Program-made: the position numbers and the translations under genes
Assembly: GCA_903891325.1 (NCBI GenBank)
Contig: CAITEC010000036.1
Location: 1-64,000 of the forward strand
Length of the DNA: 64,000 nt
DNA from: an uncultured Opitutaceae bacterium
GTDB lineage: Bacteria > Verrucomicrobiota > Verrucomicrobiia > Opitutales > Opitutaceae
Reading direction: 5' to 3'
Shown: positions 1 through 7,688 of the stretch, in pieces
Position numbering within the stretch: the first letter of the stretch is position 1
Layout: every line of letters begins with the position of its first letter
The notes under the pieces: model-generated
Databases searched by the model: none
What the model saw: only the letters and a program-made list of their open reading frames with translations
What the model was told of the DNA's origin: nothing

Positions 1-20
1 CTTGACTCAGTTGCCGGACA

Positions 21-54
21 AGCGCGCTCGGAGATCGCGCTCCACCCTCAAACC
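21..54. repeat. Dispersed palindromic repeat, copy A (cut by window edge)
   Basis: Positions 21-54 are an exact reverse-complement match, over 34 bases, to positions 26442-26475. The other copy is a complete element with imperfect 25-bp inverted ends, so this one is probably the end of an element that begins before the window. It lies just downstream of the ruvA stop codon, as expected for an intergenic repeat placed after a transcription unit. Confidence 0.8.
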
Positions 55-64
55 ACTGCGTGGG

Positions 65-664
65 CTAACTTAACGCCTTCTTGATCAGGCTCTCGGTCGT
101 TGCGCCGGGGCCGAGCACCAGCGCCGCCTTGCGGACGGATTGGTCGGCGTCCGCGGCGCGGTAACCCAGGGCGACCAGGGCTGAGACGGCGTCCCTGTGG
201 GGGTTCTCCCCGGCCGGCGCCCCGCCTGCAATTCCTGCGGTGGCGCCATCGCCCGCCCCTCCCTGCACGCGCGCCTTCAGCTCGACGACGAGCCGCTCGG
301 CCGTCTTCCGGCCGATCCCCTGGCACTTGGCCAGCGTGTCGATGTCGCCGGACCGGATCGCCCCCTCGAGGAGGGGCAGCGACAACCGGCTCATGATGCT
401 CAGGGCCACCTTCGGCCCCACGCCGGTGACGTTCTCGATCATCAGGCGGAAAAAATCGCGCTCCGGGGCGGTCGCGAAGCCGTAGAGGGTCTGCGAGTCC
501 TCCCGGTAGATCACGAGCGTATGCAGCCTGACCGGCGCTCCCGCCGGCGGCAGCCGCTCGGCGGTTGTCACCGGGACATTCACCTCGTACCCAAAGCCGC
601 CGACCTCGATCACCGCGCGCAGGGGCCCCGCGGAGGCCAGCGTGCCTTCGATCGAGGTGATCAT
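65..664 (-). CDS. ruvA: Holliday junction branch migration protein RuvA
   Basis: 199 residues, the usual RuvA length. RuvA binds four-way DNA junctions as a tetramer and loads the RuvB motor during recombinational repair. The N-terminus has the OB-fold start MITSIEGTL and the conserved segment YREDSQTLYGF. Two helix-hairpin-helix motifs follow (NVTGVGPKVALSI and CQGIGRKTAERLVVEL), then a flexible Ala/Gly linker and the C-terminal RuvB-binding domain ending ESLIKKALS. The ATG at 664 was chosen over an upstream in-frame ATG because the family begins MI. It overlaps the dapB stop by four bases (ATGA), so translation is probably coupled. ruvB and ruvC are not in this window. Confidence 0.96.
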   Translation of the reverse strand: MITSIEGTLASAGPLRAVIEVGGFGYEVNVPVTTAERLPPAGAPVRLHTLVIYREDSQTLYGFATAPERDFFRLMIENVTGVGPKVALSIMSRLSLPLLEGAIRSGDIDTLAKCQGIGRKTAERLVVELKARVQGGAGDGATAGIAGGAPAGENPHRDAVSALVALGYRAADADQSVRKAALVLGPGATTESLIKKALS

Positions 665-1392
665 GCCAGCCCGAGGACGTCCTGCATGTCGTAGACCCCG
701 GCCGGCCGGCCGGCGACCCACTGCGCCGCGCGCAGGGCGCCGCGCGCGAAGATCGCGCGGTCCGACGCCTTGTGGGACAGCTCAAGCCGCTCGCCCAGTG
801 CCGCGAAGATCACCGTGTGGTCTCCGACGACGTCGCCGCCGCGCAGCGAGTGGATTCCAACCTCGCCGTCGGGACGCTCGCCGGTGATCCCGTGCCGGCC
901 GTGGCGCAGGGCCCCGCTGCCCTGCCTGCGCTCCTCAAGGATGATCTCAAGGAGGCGGGCCGCGGTCCCGCTCGGCGCGTCCTTCTTGAAGCGGTGGTGC
1001 ATCTCGACGACCTCGGCGTCGTAGTCCGGGCCGAGCACCCGCGCGGCGCGCCGGGTGAGCGCATAAAGCAGGTTAACCCCCACCGAGTAGTTTCCCGCCC
1101 AGACGCAGGGGACCCGGGCGGCCAGCGCGATCAGCCGGGCCTTTTCGGTCGCGCTGTGCCCGGTGGTCCCGATCACCACCGCCTTGTGCCGGGCGGCCGC
1201 CAGCTCAAGCACGCCGTGGGTCGCGGACGGGGAGCTGAAGTCGACGATCACGTCGCAGGACGCAGCCTGGGCGCCCAGGTCGTCGCCCACGTCGGCGGCG
1301 CCGGCGACCGTGACGCCCAGGGCGGGCGCCTCAGCGGCGATCACGCGGCCCATGCGCCCCTTCGCGCCGTTGATGAGGATGGTGATTGGCAT
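661..1392 (-). CDS. dapB: 4-hydroxy-tetrahydrodipicolinate reductase DapB
   Basis: 243 residues. It reduces the dapA product with NAD(P)H in lysine and diaminopimelate synthesis, supplying peptidoglycan precursor. The N-terminal dinucleotide-binding motif is NGAKGRMGR (residues 8-16), and GTTG lies at 75-78. The catalytic/substrate segment MHHRFKKDAPSGTA spans 131-144, with His132/His133 and Lys137 as expected for the family. GDHTVIF and SHKASDR in the C-terminal half are also typical. It lies 12 bases downstream of dapA and overlaps ruvA by four bases, so dapA-dapB-ruvA is probably one transcript. The length is slightly below the E. coli enzyme (273), as in many shorter bacterial forms. Confidence 0.96.
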   Translation of the reverse strand: MPITILINGAKGRMGRVIAAEAPALGVTVAGAADVGDDLGAQAASCDVIVDFSSPSATHGVLELAAARHKAVVIGTTGHSATEKARLIALAARVPCVWAGNYSVGVNLLYALTRRAARVLGPDYDAEVVEMHHRFKKDAPSGTAARLLEIILEERRQGSGALRHGRHGITGERPDGEVGIHSLRGGDVVGDHTVIFAALGERLELSHKASDRAIFARGALRAAQWVAGRPAGVYDMQDVLGLA

Positions 1393-1404
1393 GGCTGGGG
1401 CGGC

Positions 1405-2295
1405 TCAGCGGCGAAGGGCCGCGATCACGGAGTTGAGCAGCGCGCGGTTGCCCGCGGCCATTTCGCAGAGGGGAAGCCGGACCTCCGGGGAGGAGATCAC
1501 GCCGGCGCGCGCCAGCGCGGCCTTGATCGGGACCGGGTTGGGCTCGACGAAGATCGCGCGGAACATCGGGTAGAGCCGACGGTGCTGCCGCAGCGCGGAT
1601 GCGTAGTCGCCGGCCAGCGCCGAGCGAACCATCCCGGAGACCTCCCTGACAAAGAGGTTGGAGGCCACGCTGATCACGCCCTCCGCCCCGACCGCCATGA
1701 AGGGCAGCGTCAGGGAATCCTCGCCGCTCAGGACGGTGATGTCCCGCCCGAGGGCCTGCTTGATCTGGTCCACCCGGTCGACGTTGCCGCCGGACTCCTT
1801 GATCCAGGCCACATGCGGGAAGCGGGCCCGGAGCCGCTCGATGACCGGCACGCCGATCTCGATCACGCACCGGCCCGGGATCGAGTAGAGGATGATGGGG
1901 CGGTCCGTGCACTCGGCCACGGCCGCGAAATGGCGGAACAGGCCCTCCTGGCTCGGCTTGTTGTAGTAGGGCGCGACCAGGAGCATCGCGTCCGCGCCGG
2001 CCTCGTGGGCGAGCCGGGTGAGCTCGACGGCCTCGTGCGTCGCGTTGGAACCGGTCCCGGCGACCACCGGCACGCGCCCGCGCGCGGCGGCGACCACGGT
2101 CCCGATGACCGCGATGTGCTCCTCGTGGGTGAGCGTGGGCGACTCCCCGGTCGTCCCGACGGGGACTAGCCCGTCGATTCCGCCCCGGATCTGGAACTCG
2201 ACAAGCCGGGCCAGTTCGTCATGGGCGACCTTGCCGCGCCGGAACGGCGTGACCATGGCGGTTAGGGTGCCGGTGAGCTTTCTTTTCGGGGGCAT
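1405..2295 (-). CDS. dapA: 4-hydroxy-tetrahydrodipicolinate synthase DapA
   Basis: 296 residues from the ATG at 2295 (MPPKRKLTGT). It condenses pyruvate with aspartate semialdehyde, the first committed step to lysine/DAP. Family signatures are all present: PVGTTGESPTL (about 45-55) with the substrate-binding Thr pair, the tyrosine in ILYSIPGR (about Tyr137), and the Schiff-base lysine in HVAWIKESGG (about Lys166). An upstream in-frame ATG at 2325 would add ten residues. The internal start fits the family N-terminus better, although neither has a clear ribosome binding site. It is divergent from fabD across 164 bases that must hold both promoters. Confidence 0.95.
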   Translation of the reverse strand: MPPKRKLTGTLTAMVTPFRRGKVAHDELARLVEFQIRGGIDGLVPVGTTGESPTLTHEEHIAVIGTVVAAARGRVPVVAGTGSNATHEAVELTRLAHEAGADAMLLVAPYYNKPSQEGLFRHFAAVAECTDRPIILYSIPGRCVIEIGVPVIERLRARFPHVAWIKESGGNVDRVDQIKQALGRDITVLSGEDSLTLPFMAVGAEGVISVASNLFVREVSGMVRSALAGDYASALRQHRRLYPMFRAIFVEPNPVPIKAALARAGVISSPEVRLPLCEMAAGNRALLNSVIAALRR

Positions 2296-2459
2296 GGGAG
2301 GTCGGGCCTTTGCCCCCATCCTCATCGAATCGGCGGGGATCTGGCAATGCCTATTGGATTGCGCGCATAATAATGCTTGGATTCCGGGGTCCCGGACGGT
2401 TGTCTGTCAGGTTCACGGAATTTTCACGCTGCCACGCACCACCTTCAGCAACGCCAAAA

Positions 2460-3368
2460 ATGCTCGCCATCATGTTCGCAGGCCAGGGGGCCCAGAAAGT
2501 CGGCATGGGAAAGTCGCTGCACGACGCCCTTCCCGCCGTTCGCGACCTGTATGCGGAGGCCGGCCGCATCCTCGGATGGGACCTGGCCGCGGTCAGCTTC
2601 GATGGGCCCGAGGCGGCCCTGACCGAGACGCGGGTCTGCCAGCCGGCGCTCTACGTGCACGGGATGGCGCTCTTCGCGGCGCTCCGCGCGGCGCGCGGGG
2701 CGGCGGCCGAGCCGGCGATCACGCTGGGGCTCAGCCTTGGGGAGATCACCGCGATCGCCGCCGCGGGCGCGTGCGACTTTGCGACGGGCCTGCGCGTGGT
2801 GGCCGAGCGCGGGCGCCTGATGCAGGAGGCCTGCGAGCGGAGCACCGGGGGCATGGCCGCCATCGTGGGCGAGGAGCGGGCGGCCGTGGCCGCCCTCTGC
2901 GCGGAATTCGGGATCGAGGCGGCGAACTTCAACGCCCCGGGGCAGATCATCGTCTCCGGCGAGAAGGCGCGGGTCGAGGCGGCGGTCGCCGCCGCGAAGT
3001 CGCGCGGCATCAAGAAGGTGATCCCGCTCAACGTGGCGGGCGCCTACCACAGCCGCCTCATGGAGCCGGCCCGCGCGGCGTTTGAGGCCTTCCTGAAGAC
3101 CGTCCCCTTCGCCGCGCCTCGCTGCGCGGTGTTTTCAAACACGACCGGGCGCACGCTCGGCGATCCCGACGCGATCCGCGCGGCGCTGGCCCGGCAGGTC
3201 GTCTCCCCGGTCCTCTGGGAGGACTGCATGAGGGCCGCGGCGGCCGCCGGCGCGACGGAATTCTGGGAACTCGGTCCCGGGGGCGTGCTGGCGGGGCTCG
3301 CCCGCCGGATCGACCGGGCGTGGAGCGTGAAGTCCTTCAGCGAGAATTCCGACCTCGCGGCCACCTAG
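2460..3368 (+). CDS. fabD: Malonyl-CoA:ACP transacylase FabD
   Basis: 302 residues. It moves malonyl from CoA to acyl carrier protein to start fatty-acid elongation. The N-terminus MLAIMFAGQGAQ is the classic AT-domain start and decides the ATG at 2460 among several upstream in-frame candidates. The nucleophile elbow GLSLGE carries Ser92, and the partner histidine is His197 in AYHSRLM. The substrate-positioning QPALY segment (61-65) and the C-terminal ELGPGGVLAGL are conserved. The stop codon at 3366 lies 12 bases before the proposed lepA start. The pairing of fabD with lepA is not a standard operon and probably only reflects shared transcription. Confidence 0.95.
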   Translation: MLAIMFAGQGAQKVGMGKSLHDALPAVRDLYAEAGRILGWDLAAVSFDGPEAALTETRVCQPALYVHGMALFAALRAARGAAAEPAITLGLSLGEITAIAAAGACDFATGLRVVAERGRLMQEACERSTGGMAAIVGEERAAVAALCAEFGIEAANFNAPGQIIVSGEKARVEAAVAAAKSRGIKKVIPLNVAGAYHSRLMEPARAAFEAFLKTVPFAAPRCAVFSNTTGRTLGDPDAIRAALARQVVSPVLWEDCMRAAAAAGATEFWELGPGGVLAGLARRIDRAWSVKSFSENSDLAAT

Positions 3369-3379
3369 ACACCCTTCCC

Positions 3380-5176
3380 TTGGACGCGCCCCTCACACGC
3401 AATTTCTGCATCATCGCGCACGTCGACCACGGCAAGACCACGCTCTCCGACCGGCTGCTGGAGTACACGAACACCGTGTCGCGGCGCGTCATGACCGCCC
3501 AGCACCTCGACTCGATGGACCTGGAGAAGGAGCGCGGCATCACGATCAAGTCGCACCCGGTTACGATGCACTACCCGGCGAAGGACGGGCGCATCTACAA
3601 GCTGAACCTCATGGACACCCCCGGGCACGTGGACTTCTCCTACGAGGTCTCGCGCAGCCTGGCGGCCTGCGAGGGGGCGCTGCTGCTCATCGACGCCGGG
3701 CAGGGCGTGGAGGCGCAGACCGTCGCCAACGCCCACCTGGCCTTCGCCCAGAAGCTCAAGGTGATCCCCGTCATCAACAAGATCGACCTTCCCGCGGCCA
3801 ACCTGGAGCTTTGCACGAAGCAGCTCGAGGACATCCTGGCGATCTCGGGCGACGAGGCGATCCTGGCCAGCGGCAAGTCCGGGATCGGGATCGAGGACAT
3901 CCTCGAGGCGATCGTCGCGCGGATCCCGCCGCCGCAGGGGACCGCCTACCCGCAGACCCGCGCCCTGGTCTTTGATTCGCTCTTCGACTCCTACCGGGGG
4001 GTCATCGCCTACCTGCGCATCTTCTCCGGCACGCTGCGGGCCGGCGACGTGATGATGCTCATGAGCTCGGGCCAGAAGTCCGAGGTGAAGGAGGTCGGCA
4101 TCTTCACCCCGAAGATGGAGAAGATCGCCTCGCTGGGGGCGGGCGACGTGGGCTACGTTGTCTCGAACATCAAGGATCCGGCCGACATCAAGACCGGCGA
4201 CACGATCACGCTCGGCAGCAAGCCGGCCACCGGGATGCTTCCCGGCTACAAGGAGGTCCGGCCGATGGTCTACTGCGGGCTCTACCCGATCGAGGCCTCG
4301 GACTACGAGAAGCTCAAGGCCGCGCTGGGGCGCCTGCGCCTGAACGACTCGGCCTTCGTCTACTCGCAGGAGACCTCGATCGCCCTGGGCTTCGGCTTCC
4401 GCTGCGGCTTCCTCGGGCTCCTGCACATGGAGATCATCCAGGAGCGGATCCTGCGCGAGCACGGCGTCCAGATCATCTCCACGTACCCGAGCGTCATCTA
4501 CCGGGTGATCAAGCAGGGCGGCGGGGAAATCGAGGTCGACAACCCGGTGAACCTCCCGGATCCGGGCACCATCACGGAAATCAGGGAACCAACGATCCGG
4601 GCGTCGATCCACATACCCAATGACTCGATGGGAGACCTCCTGGCCATGATCATGGAAAAGCGCGGCATCGTGGAGCACACGGAGACGCTCGACGCCACGC
4701 GCGTCATGCTCACCGCCGTGCTGCCGCTCAACGAGATTCTCGTTGATTTCAACGACCGGCTCAAGAGCATCACCCACGGCTATGGCTCGATGGACTATGA
4801 ACTGGGCGACTATCGCCCCGCCGACCTCGTGAAGATGGAGATCCTGGTCAACGGCGACCCGGTGGACGCCTTCGCGAGCATCGTGCACCGGAACAACGCC
4901 GAGAAGCGGGGCCGGGAGCTCTGCGAGAAGCTCGCCGCGATCATTCCCCCGCAGATGTTCAAGGTGGCGATCCAGGCGGCGATCGGCGGCAAGGTGATCG
5001 CCCGCGAGAGCGTCAGGGAAATGCGCAAGGACGTCACCGCCAAGTGCTATGGCGGCGACATCAGCCGCAAGCGAAAGCTCCTGGACAAGCAGAAGGAGGG
5101 GAAGAAGAAGATGAAGCAGTTCGGCAAGGTCTCCATCCCCCCCGACGCCTTCATCCAGGTGCTGCGGAACCGCTGA
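3380..5176 (+). CDS. lepA: Elongation factor 4 (LepA) GTPase
   Basis: 598 residues from a proposed TTG start at 3380 (MDAPLTRNFCIIAHVDHGKT), which gives the standard LepA length. The open frame extends upstream inside fabD, but that extension has no family similarity. LepA is a ribosome-binding translational GTPase. G1 is AHVDHGKT (about 13-20), G3 is DTPGH and G4 is NKIDLP. Domains II, III and V follow, and the LepA-specific C-terminal domain contains AKCYGGDISRKRKLLDKQKEG and KKKMKQFG. No good Shine-Dalgarno precedes the TTG, so the start is the least certain part. lepB starts two bases after its stop, the usual lepA-lepB pairing. Confidence 0.95.
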   Translation: MDAPLTRNFCIIAHVDHGKTTLSDRLLEYTNTVSRRVMTAQHLDSMDLEKERGITIKSHPVTMHYPAKDGRIYKLNLMDTPGHVDFSYEVSRSLAACEGALLLIDAGQGVEAQTVANAHLAFAQKLKVIPVINKIDLPAANLELCTKQLEDILAISGDEAILASGKSGIGIEDILEAIVARIPPPQGTAYPQTRALVFDSLFDSYRGVIAYLRIFSGTLRAGDVMMLMSSGQKSEVKEVGIFTPKMEKIASLGAGDVGYVVSNIKDPADIKTGDTITLGSKPATGMLPGYKEVRPMVYCGLYPIEASDYEKLKAALGRLRLNDSAFVYSQETSIALGFGFRCGFLGLLHMEIIQERILREHGVQIISTYPSVIYRVIKQGGGEIEVDNPVNLPDPGTITEIREPTIRASIHIPNDSMGDLLAMIMEKRGIVEHTETLDATRVMLTAVLPLNEILVDFNDRLKSITHGYGSMDYELGDYRPADLVKMEILVNGDPVDAFASIVHRNNAEKRGRELCEKLAAIIPPQMFKVAIQAAIGGKVIARESVREMRKDVTAKCYGGDISRKRKLLDKQKEGKKKMKQFGKVSIPPDAFIQVLRNR

Positions 5177-5178
5177 CC

Positions 5179-6477
5179 ATGCTTCCCTTCCTCACCTCCC
5201 AGGAGTCCCGGATGCGGCGCAACGCGGCCAACTGGCTGGACCTGGCCGCCAAGGTCTGGAACTTCCGGCGGGACCTGCTCGGCGAAGCCGAGGCCGCGGA
5301 ACTGACGGCGCGCCGCGATGACCTGCAGAACCGCCTTCGGGACCGGGCGGACGCGGGGAAGCTCAAGCTCGGGATCGAGGCGCTGGAGGGCGTCCTGCGC
5401 CGGACCGGCGGATCGGTCTACCCGAAGACCTCGCTGGGCGAGAACGTCGAGTTTTTTCTGGTCGCGGCCCTCGTCATCCTCGCGATCCGCACCTATTTCG
5501 TCCAGCCCTTCAAGATCCCGACCAACTCGATGTGGCCGACCTACTACGGGATGACGGCCGAGAACCTGCCTCCCGGGGCGGCGGTCCCCGGGAAGCTCGG
5601 GCAGGCCTTCCGCCTTCTCGCGTTCGGCGCCCAGCGCAAGCTGGTGACGGCCCCGAAGTCCGGCGAGGTCTCCGCCCAGTTTTTCCAGAACGGGGCGCTG
5701 GCCTGCACGGTGAAAAGCGCCCGCTCCTGGCTGGTTTTTCCCACCCAGGTCCGCGAGTACACCTTCCTCGTGGACGGGGCGCCGGCGGTCGTCCAGGTGC
5801 CGCTCGACTTTGACGAGTTCGACAAGGTTTTCCGCGAGACCTACTTCGGCGGGGACGAGGGCTTCTACCGCTTCCTGGAGCAGCAGGCCCACGAGGGGCG
5901 CATGGAGGGCTCGTGGATCCGGGCGAGCGACGCGTCCGGCGACATGGTGCACACCGTCACCCTCCGGCTGAGCCGGACCGTCAGGCAGGGGGACCCGATT
6001 CTTCGCTTCGACCTGATGACCGGGGACCAGCTCTTTGTCGACCGCCTGAGCTTTCACTTCATGCGGCCGGTCGTCGGGCAGGCCTTCGTGTTCCGCACCG
6101 ACCACATTCCCGGGATCGGGAAGGAGGATTACTACATCAAGCGGCTGGTCGGCGTCCCCGGCGACGTGATGGAGGTGCGCTCGCCGGCCCTCTACCGGAA
6201 TGGAAGGCCGATCACCGGCGCGCGGGCCTTCGAGCTCGAGGCCTCGCGGACACCGCCATACCCCGGCTACACGTACGGGGACACGCTGCCCAACGGCATC
6301 TACCTGGCGAGGGGAAGCACGCTCACCGTTCCCCCGCATTCCTATTTTGCGATGGGTGACAATTCCCCCCTGAGCGCCGACGGGCGCGTCTGGGGATTTG
6401 TGCCGGCGAAGGACGCCGTGGGCCGCCCCCTTTTCATCTACTACCCCTTCACCCGTCGCTGGGGACCGGCGAGATGA
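5179..6477 (+). CDS. lepB: Signal peptidase I with large internal insertion
   Basis: 432 residues against about 320 in E. coli. It cleaves signal peptides at the outer face of the cytoplasmic membrane. A hydrophobic segment at about 92-105 precedes box B (PTNSMWPT), with nucleophile Ser117. The general base is Lys321 in YYIKRLVGVPGD. Box E is MGDNSPLSADGRVWGF near the C-terminus. Ser and Lys are about 204 residues apart, against roughly 55 in E. coli, so about 150 residues are inserted between boxes B and D. The insert has no recognised domain. The first ~80 residues are charged and helical. The gene overlaps the next one by ATGA at 6474-6477. Confidence 0.94.
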   Translation: MLPFLTSQESRMRRNAANWLDLAAKVWNFRRDLLGEAEAAELTARRDDLQNRLRDRADAGKLKLGIEALEGVLRRTGGSVYPKTSLGENVEFFLVAALVILAIRTYFVQPFKIPTNSMWPTYYGMTAENLPPGAAVPGKLGQAFRLLAFGAQRKLVTAPKSGEVSAQFFQNGALACTVKSARSWLVFPTQVREYTFLVDGAPAVVQVPLDFDEFDKVFRETYFGGDEGFYRFLEQQAHEGRMEGSWIRASDASGDMVHTVTLRLSRTVRQGDPILRFDLMTGDQLFVDRLSFHFMRPVVGQAFVFRTDHIPGIGKEDYYIKRLVGVPGDVMEVRSPALYRNGRPITGARAFELEASRTPPYPGYTYGDTLPNGIYLARGSTLTVPPHSYFAMGDNSPLSADGRVWGFVPAKDAVGRPLFIYYPFTRRWGPAR

Positions 6478-7688
6478 TCGCCTACATCTTCACCACGTTT
6501 CCGAAGCCGACGGAGACGTTTCTTCAGCGCGAGGTCATTGCGCTGCGGGCCCAGGGGGCCGACCTTCGGCTCTACTCGCTCTGGGGCGGCGAGGCGTCCT
6601 TCCGCGGGATGCCGGTGGAGCGGTTCAACAAGTGGCGGCTGCTCACGCTGGCCTGGGTGCTCCCCCGCGAGGCGTGGCGCCGACCCCGCGTCCTGGGGCG
6701 GCTTGTCCGGGGCCTGGCGACCCGCCGGCCCCCCTCGTGGATCAATTTCTGGGAGAACATGCTCGGGGCGGGGTTCGCCTGCATCCACGCGCGCTCCTTC
6801 CGGCGCAATCCGCCGGCGCACATCCACGCGGTGTGGGGCGGCGCGCCGGCGACCGCGGCGTGGATCCTGGCCGCGCTGGACGGGCACCGCTACAGCGCCG
6901 GAGCCCACGCCTACGACATCTACGAGCACGGGGGCGACTGGTGGCTGCGCGAGAAGCTCGAGCCGGCCGCGTTCATCCACACCTCCACGGAGATGGCCCG
7001 CCTGACCCTCGTCGAGCGGGGGCTTCCCGGGGGGAAGGTTGTCTGCATCCGCCGCGGGCTGGACCGGCTTCCGGACATGAAGCCCCTGAGGCACTCGCGC
7101 TCGCCGCTGCGGCTGATCTGCGTCGCCCGGCTGGTCGAAAAGAAGGGGCTGGACCGGCAGTTGCACGTTTACGCGGCCCTCCGCGCTGCCGGTGTCGCCT
7201 ACTCGGCGCGGATAGTCGGCGAGGGCCCCCTGGGTCCCGAGCTAGAACGGCTCGCCGGCCGGCTGGGCGTCGCCGCGGACGTCACCTTTACGGGGCATCT
7301 GCCCAACCACGAGGTGTGGGGAGAACTCCTGGAGGCGGACGTCCTCCTGCACACCGGCGTGATCGCGCCCAGCGGCGACCGCGACGGGCTCCCGAACGTC
7401 ATCCCCGAGGCGATGGCGATCGGGGTGCTCGTCCTGACCTCGCCGACCGCCGGCACGACGGAGGCCGTCGAGGACGGCCGCACCGGCCTGGTGGCCCCCG
7501 TGGATGCGCCCGAGCTCTGGGTTGCCGCCCTCCGGCGCCTGTCGACGGACGACGGGCTTGCCGAGGGCTTGCGCGCGGCCGCGCGGAAATGGGTGGAGGG
7601 CAATTTTGACGCCCGCCGGAATGCCGGGCGGCTTCAGGAGCGGTTTGCCGCGGCGATCGCCGCCCCGCAAGACAATGATCTTCCTTGA
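6474..7688 (+). CDS. GT4-family glycosyltransferase
   Basis: 404 residues with a GT-B fold. The N-terminal half starts MIAYIFTTFPKPTETFLQRE, a pattern typical of colanic-acid/amylovoran-type transferases. The C-terminal half has LICVARLVEKKGLDRQL and GEGPLGPELERLA. The acidic nucleotide-sugar motif region is DRDGLPNVIPEAMAIG followed by SPTAGTTEAVEDG. It is a retaining sugar transferase, cytoplasmic or membrane-associated, but donor and acceptor cannot be told from sequence. It overlaps lepB by four bases and the next glycosyltransferase by 14, so lepB and both transferases may share a transcript. Confidence 0.88.
   Translation: MIAYIFTTFPKPTETFLQREVIALRAQGADLRLYSLWGGEASFRGMPVERFNKWRLLTLAWVLPREAWRRPRVLGRLVRGLATRRPPSWINFWENMLGAGFACIHARSFRRNPPAHIHAVWGGAPATAAWILAALDGHRYSAGAHAYDIYEHGGDWWLREKLEPAAFIHTSTEMARLTLVERGLPGGKVVCIRRGLDRLPDMKPLRHSRSPLRLICVARLVEKKGLDRQLHVYAALRAAGVAYSARIVGEGPLGPELERLAGRLGVAADVTFTGHLPNHEVWGELLEADVLLHTGVIAPSGDRDGLPNVIPEAMAIGVLVLTSPTAGTTEAVEDGRTGLVAPVDAPELWVAALRRLSTDDGLAEGLRAAARKWVEGNFDARRNAGRLQERFAAAIAAPQDNDLP

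Noticed and set aside
772-2169. 465-codon plus-strand open frame opposite dapB/dapA
   Set aside because: Shadow of the dapA/dapB genes in GC-rich DNA; the translation is rich in Asp, Arg, His and Gly with no family pattern, and both real genes have complete catalytic motifs.
3365-4888. 507-codon minus-strand open frame opposite lepA
   Set aside because: Antisense to a fully conserved lepA; composition is typical of antisense frames.
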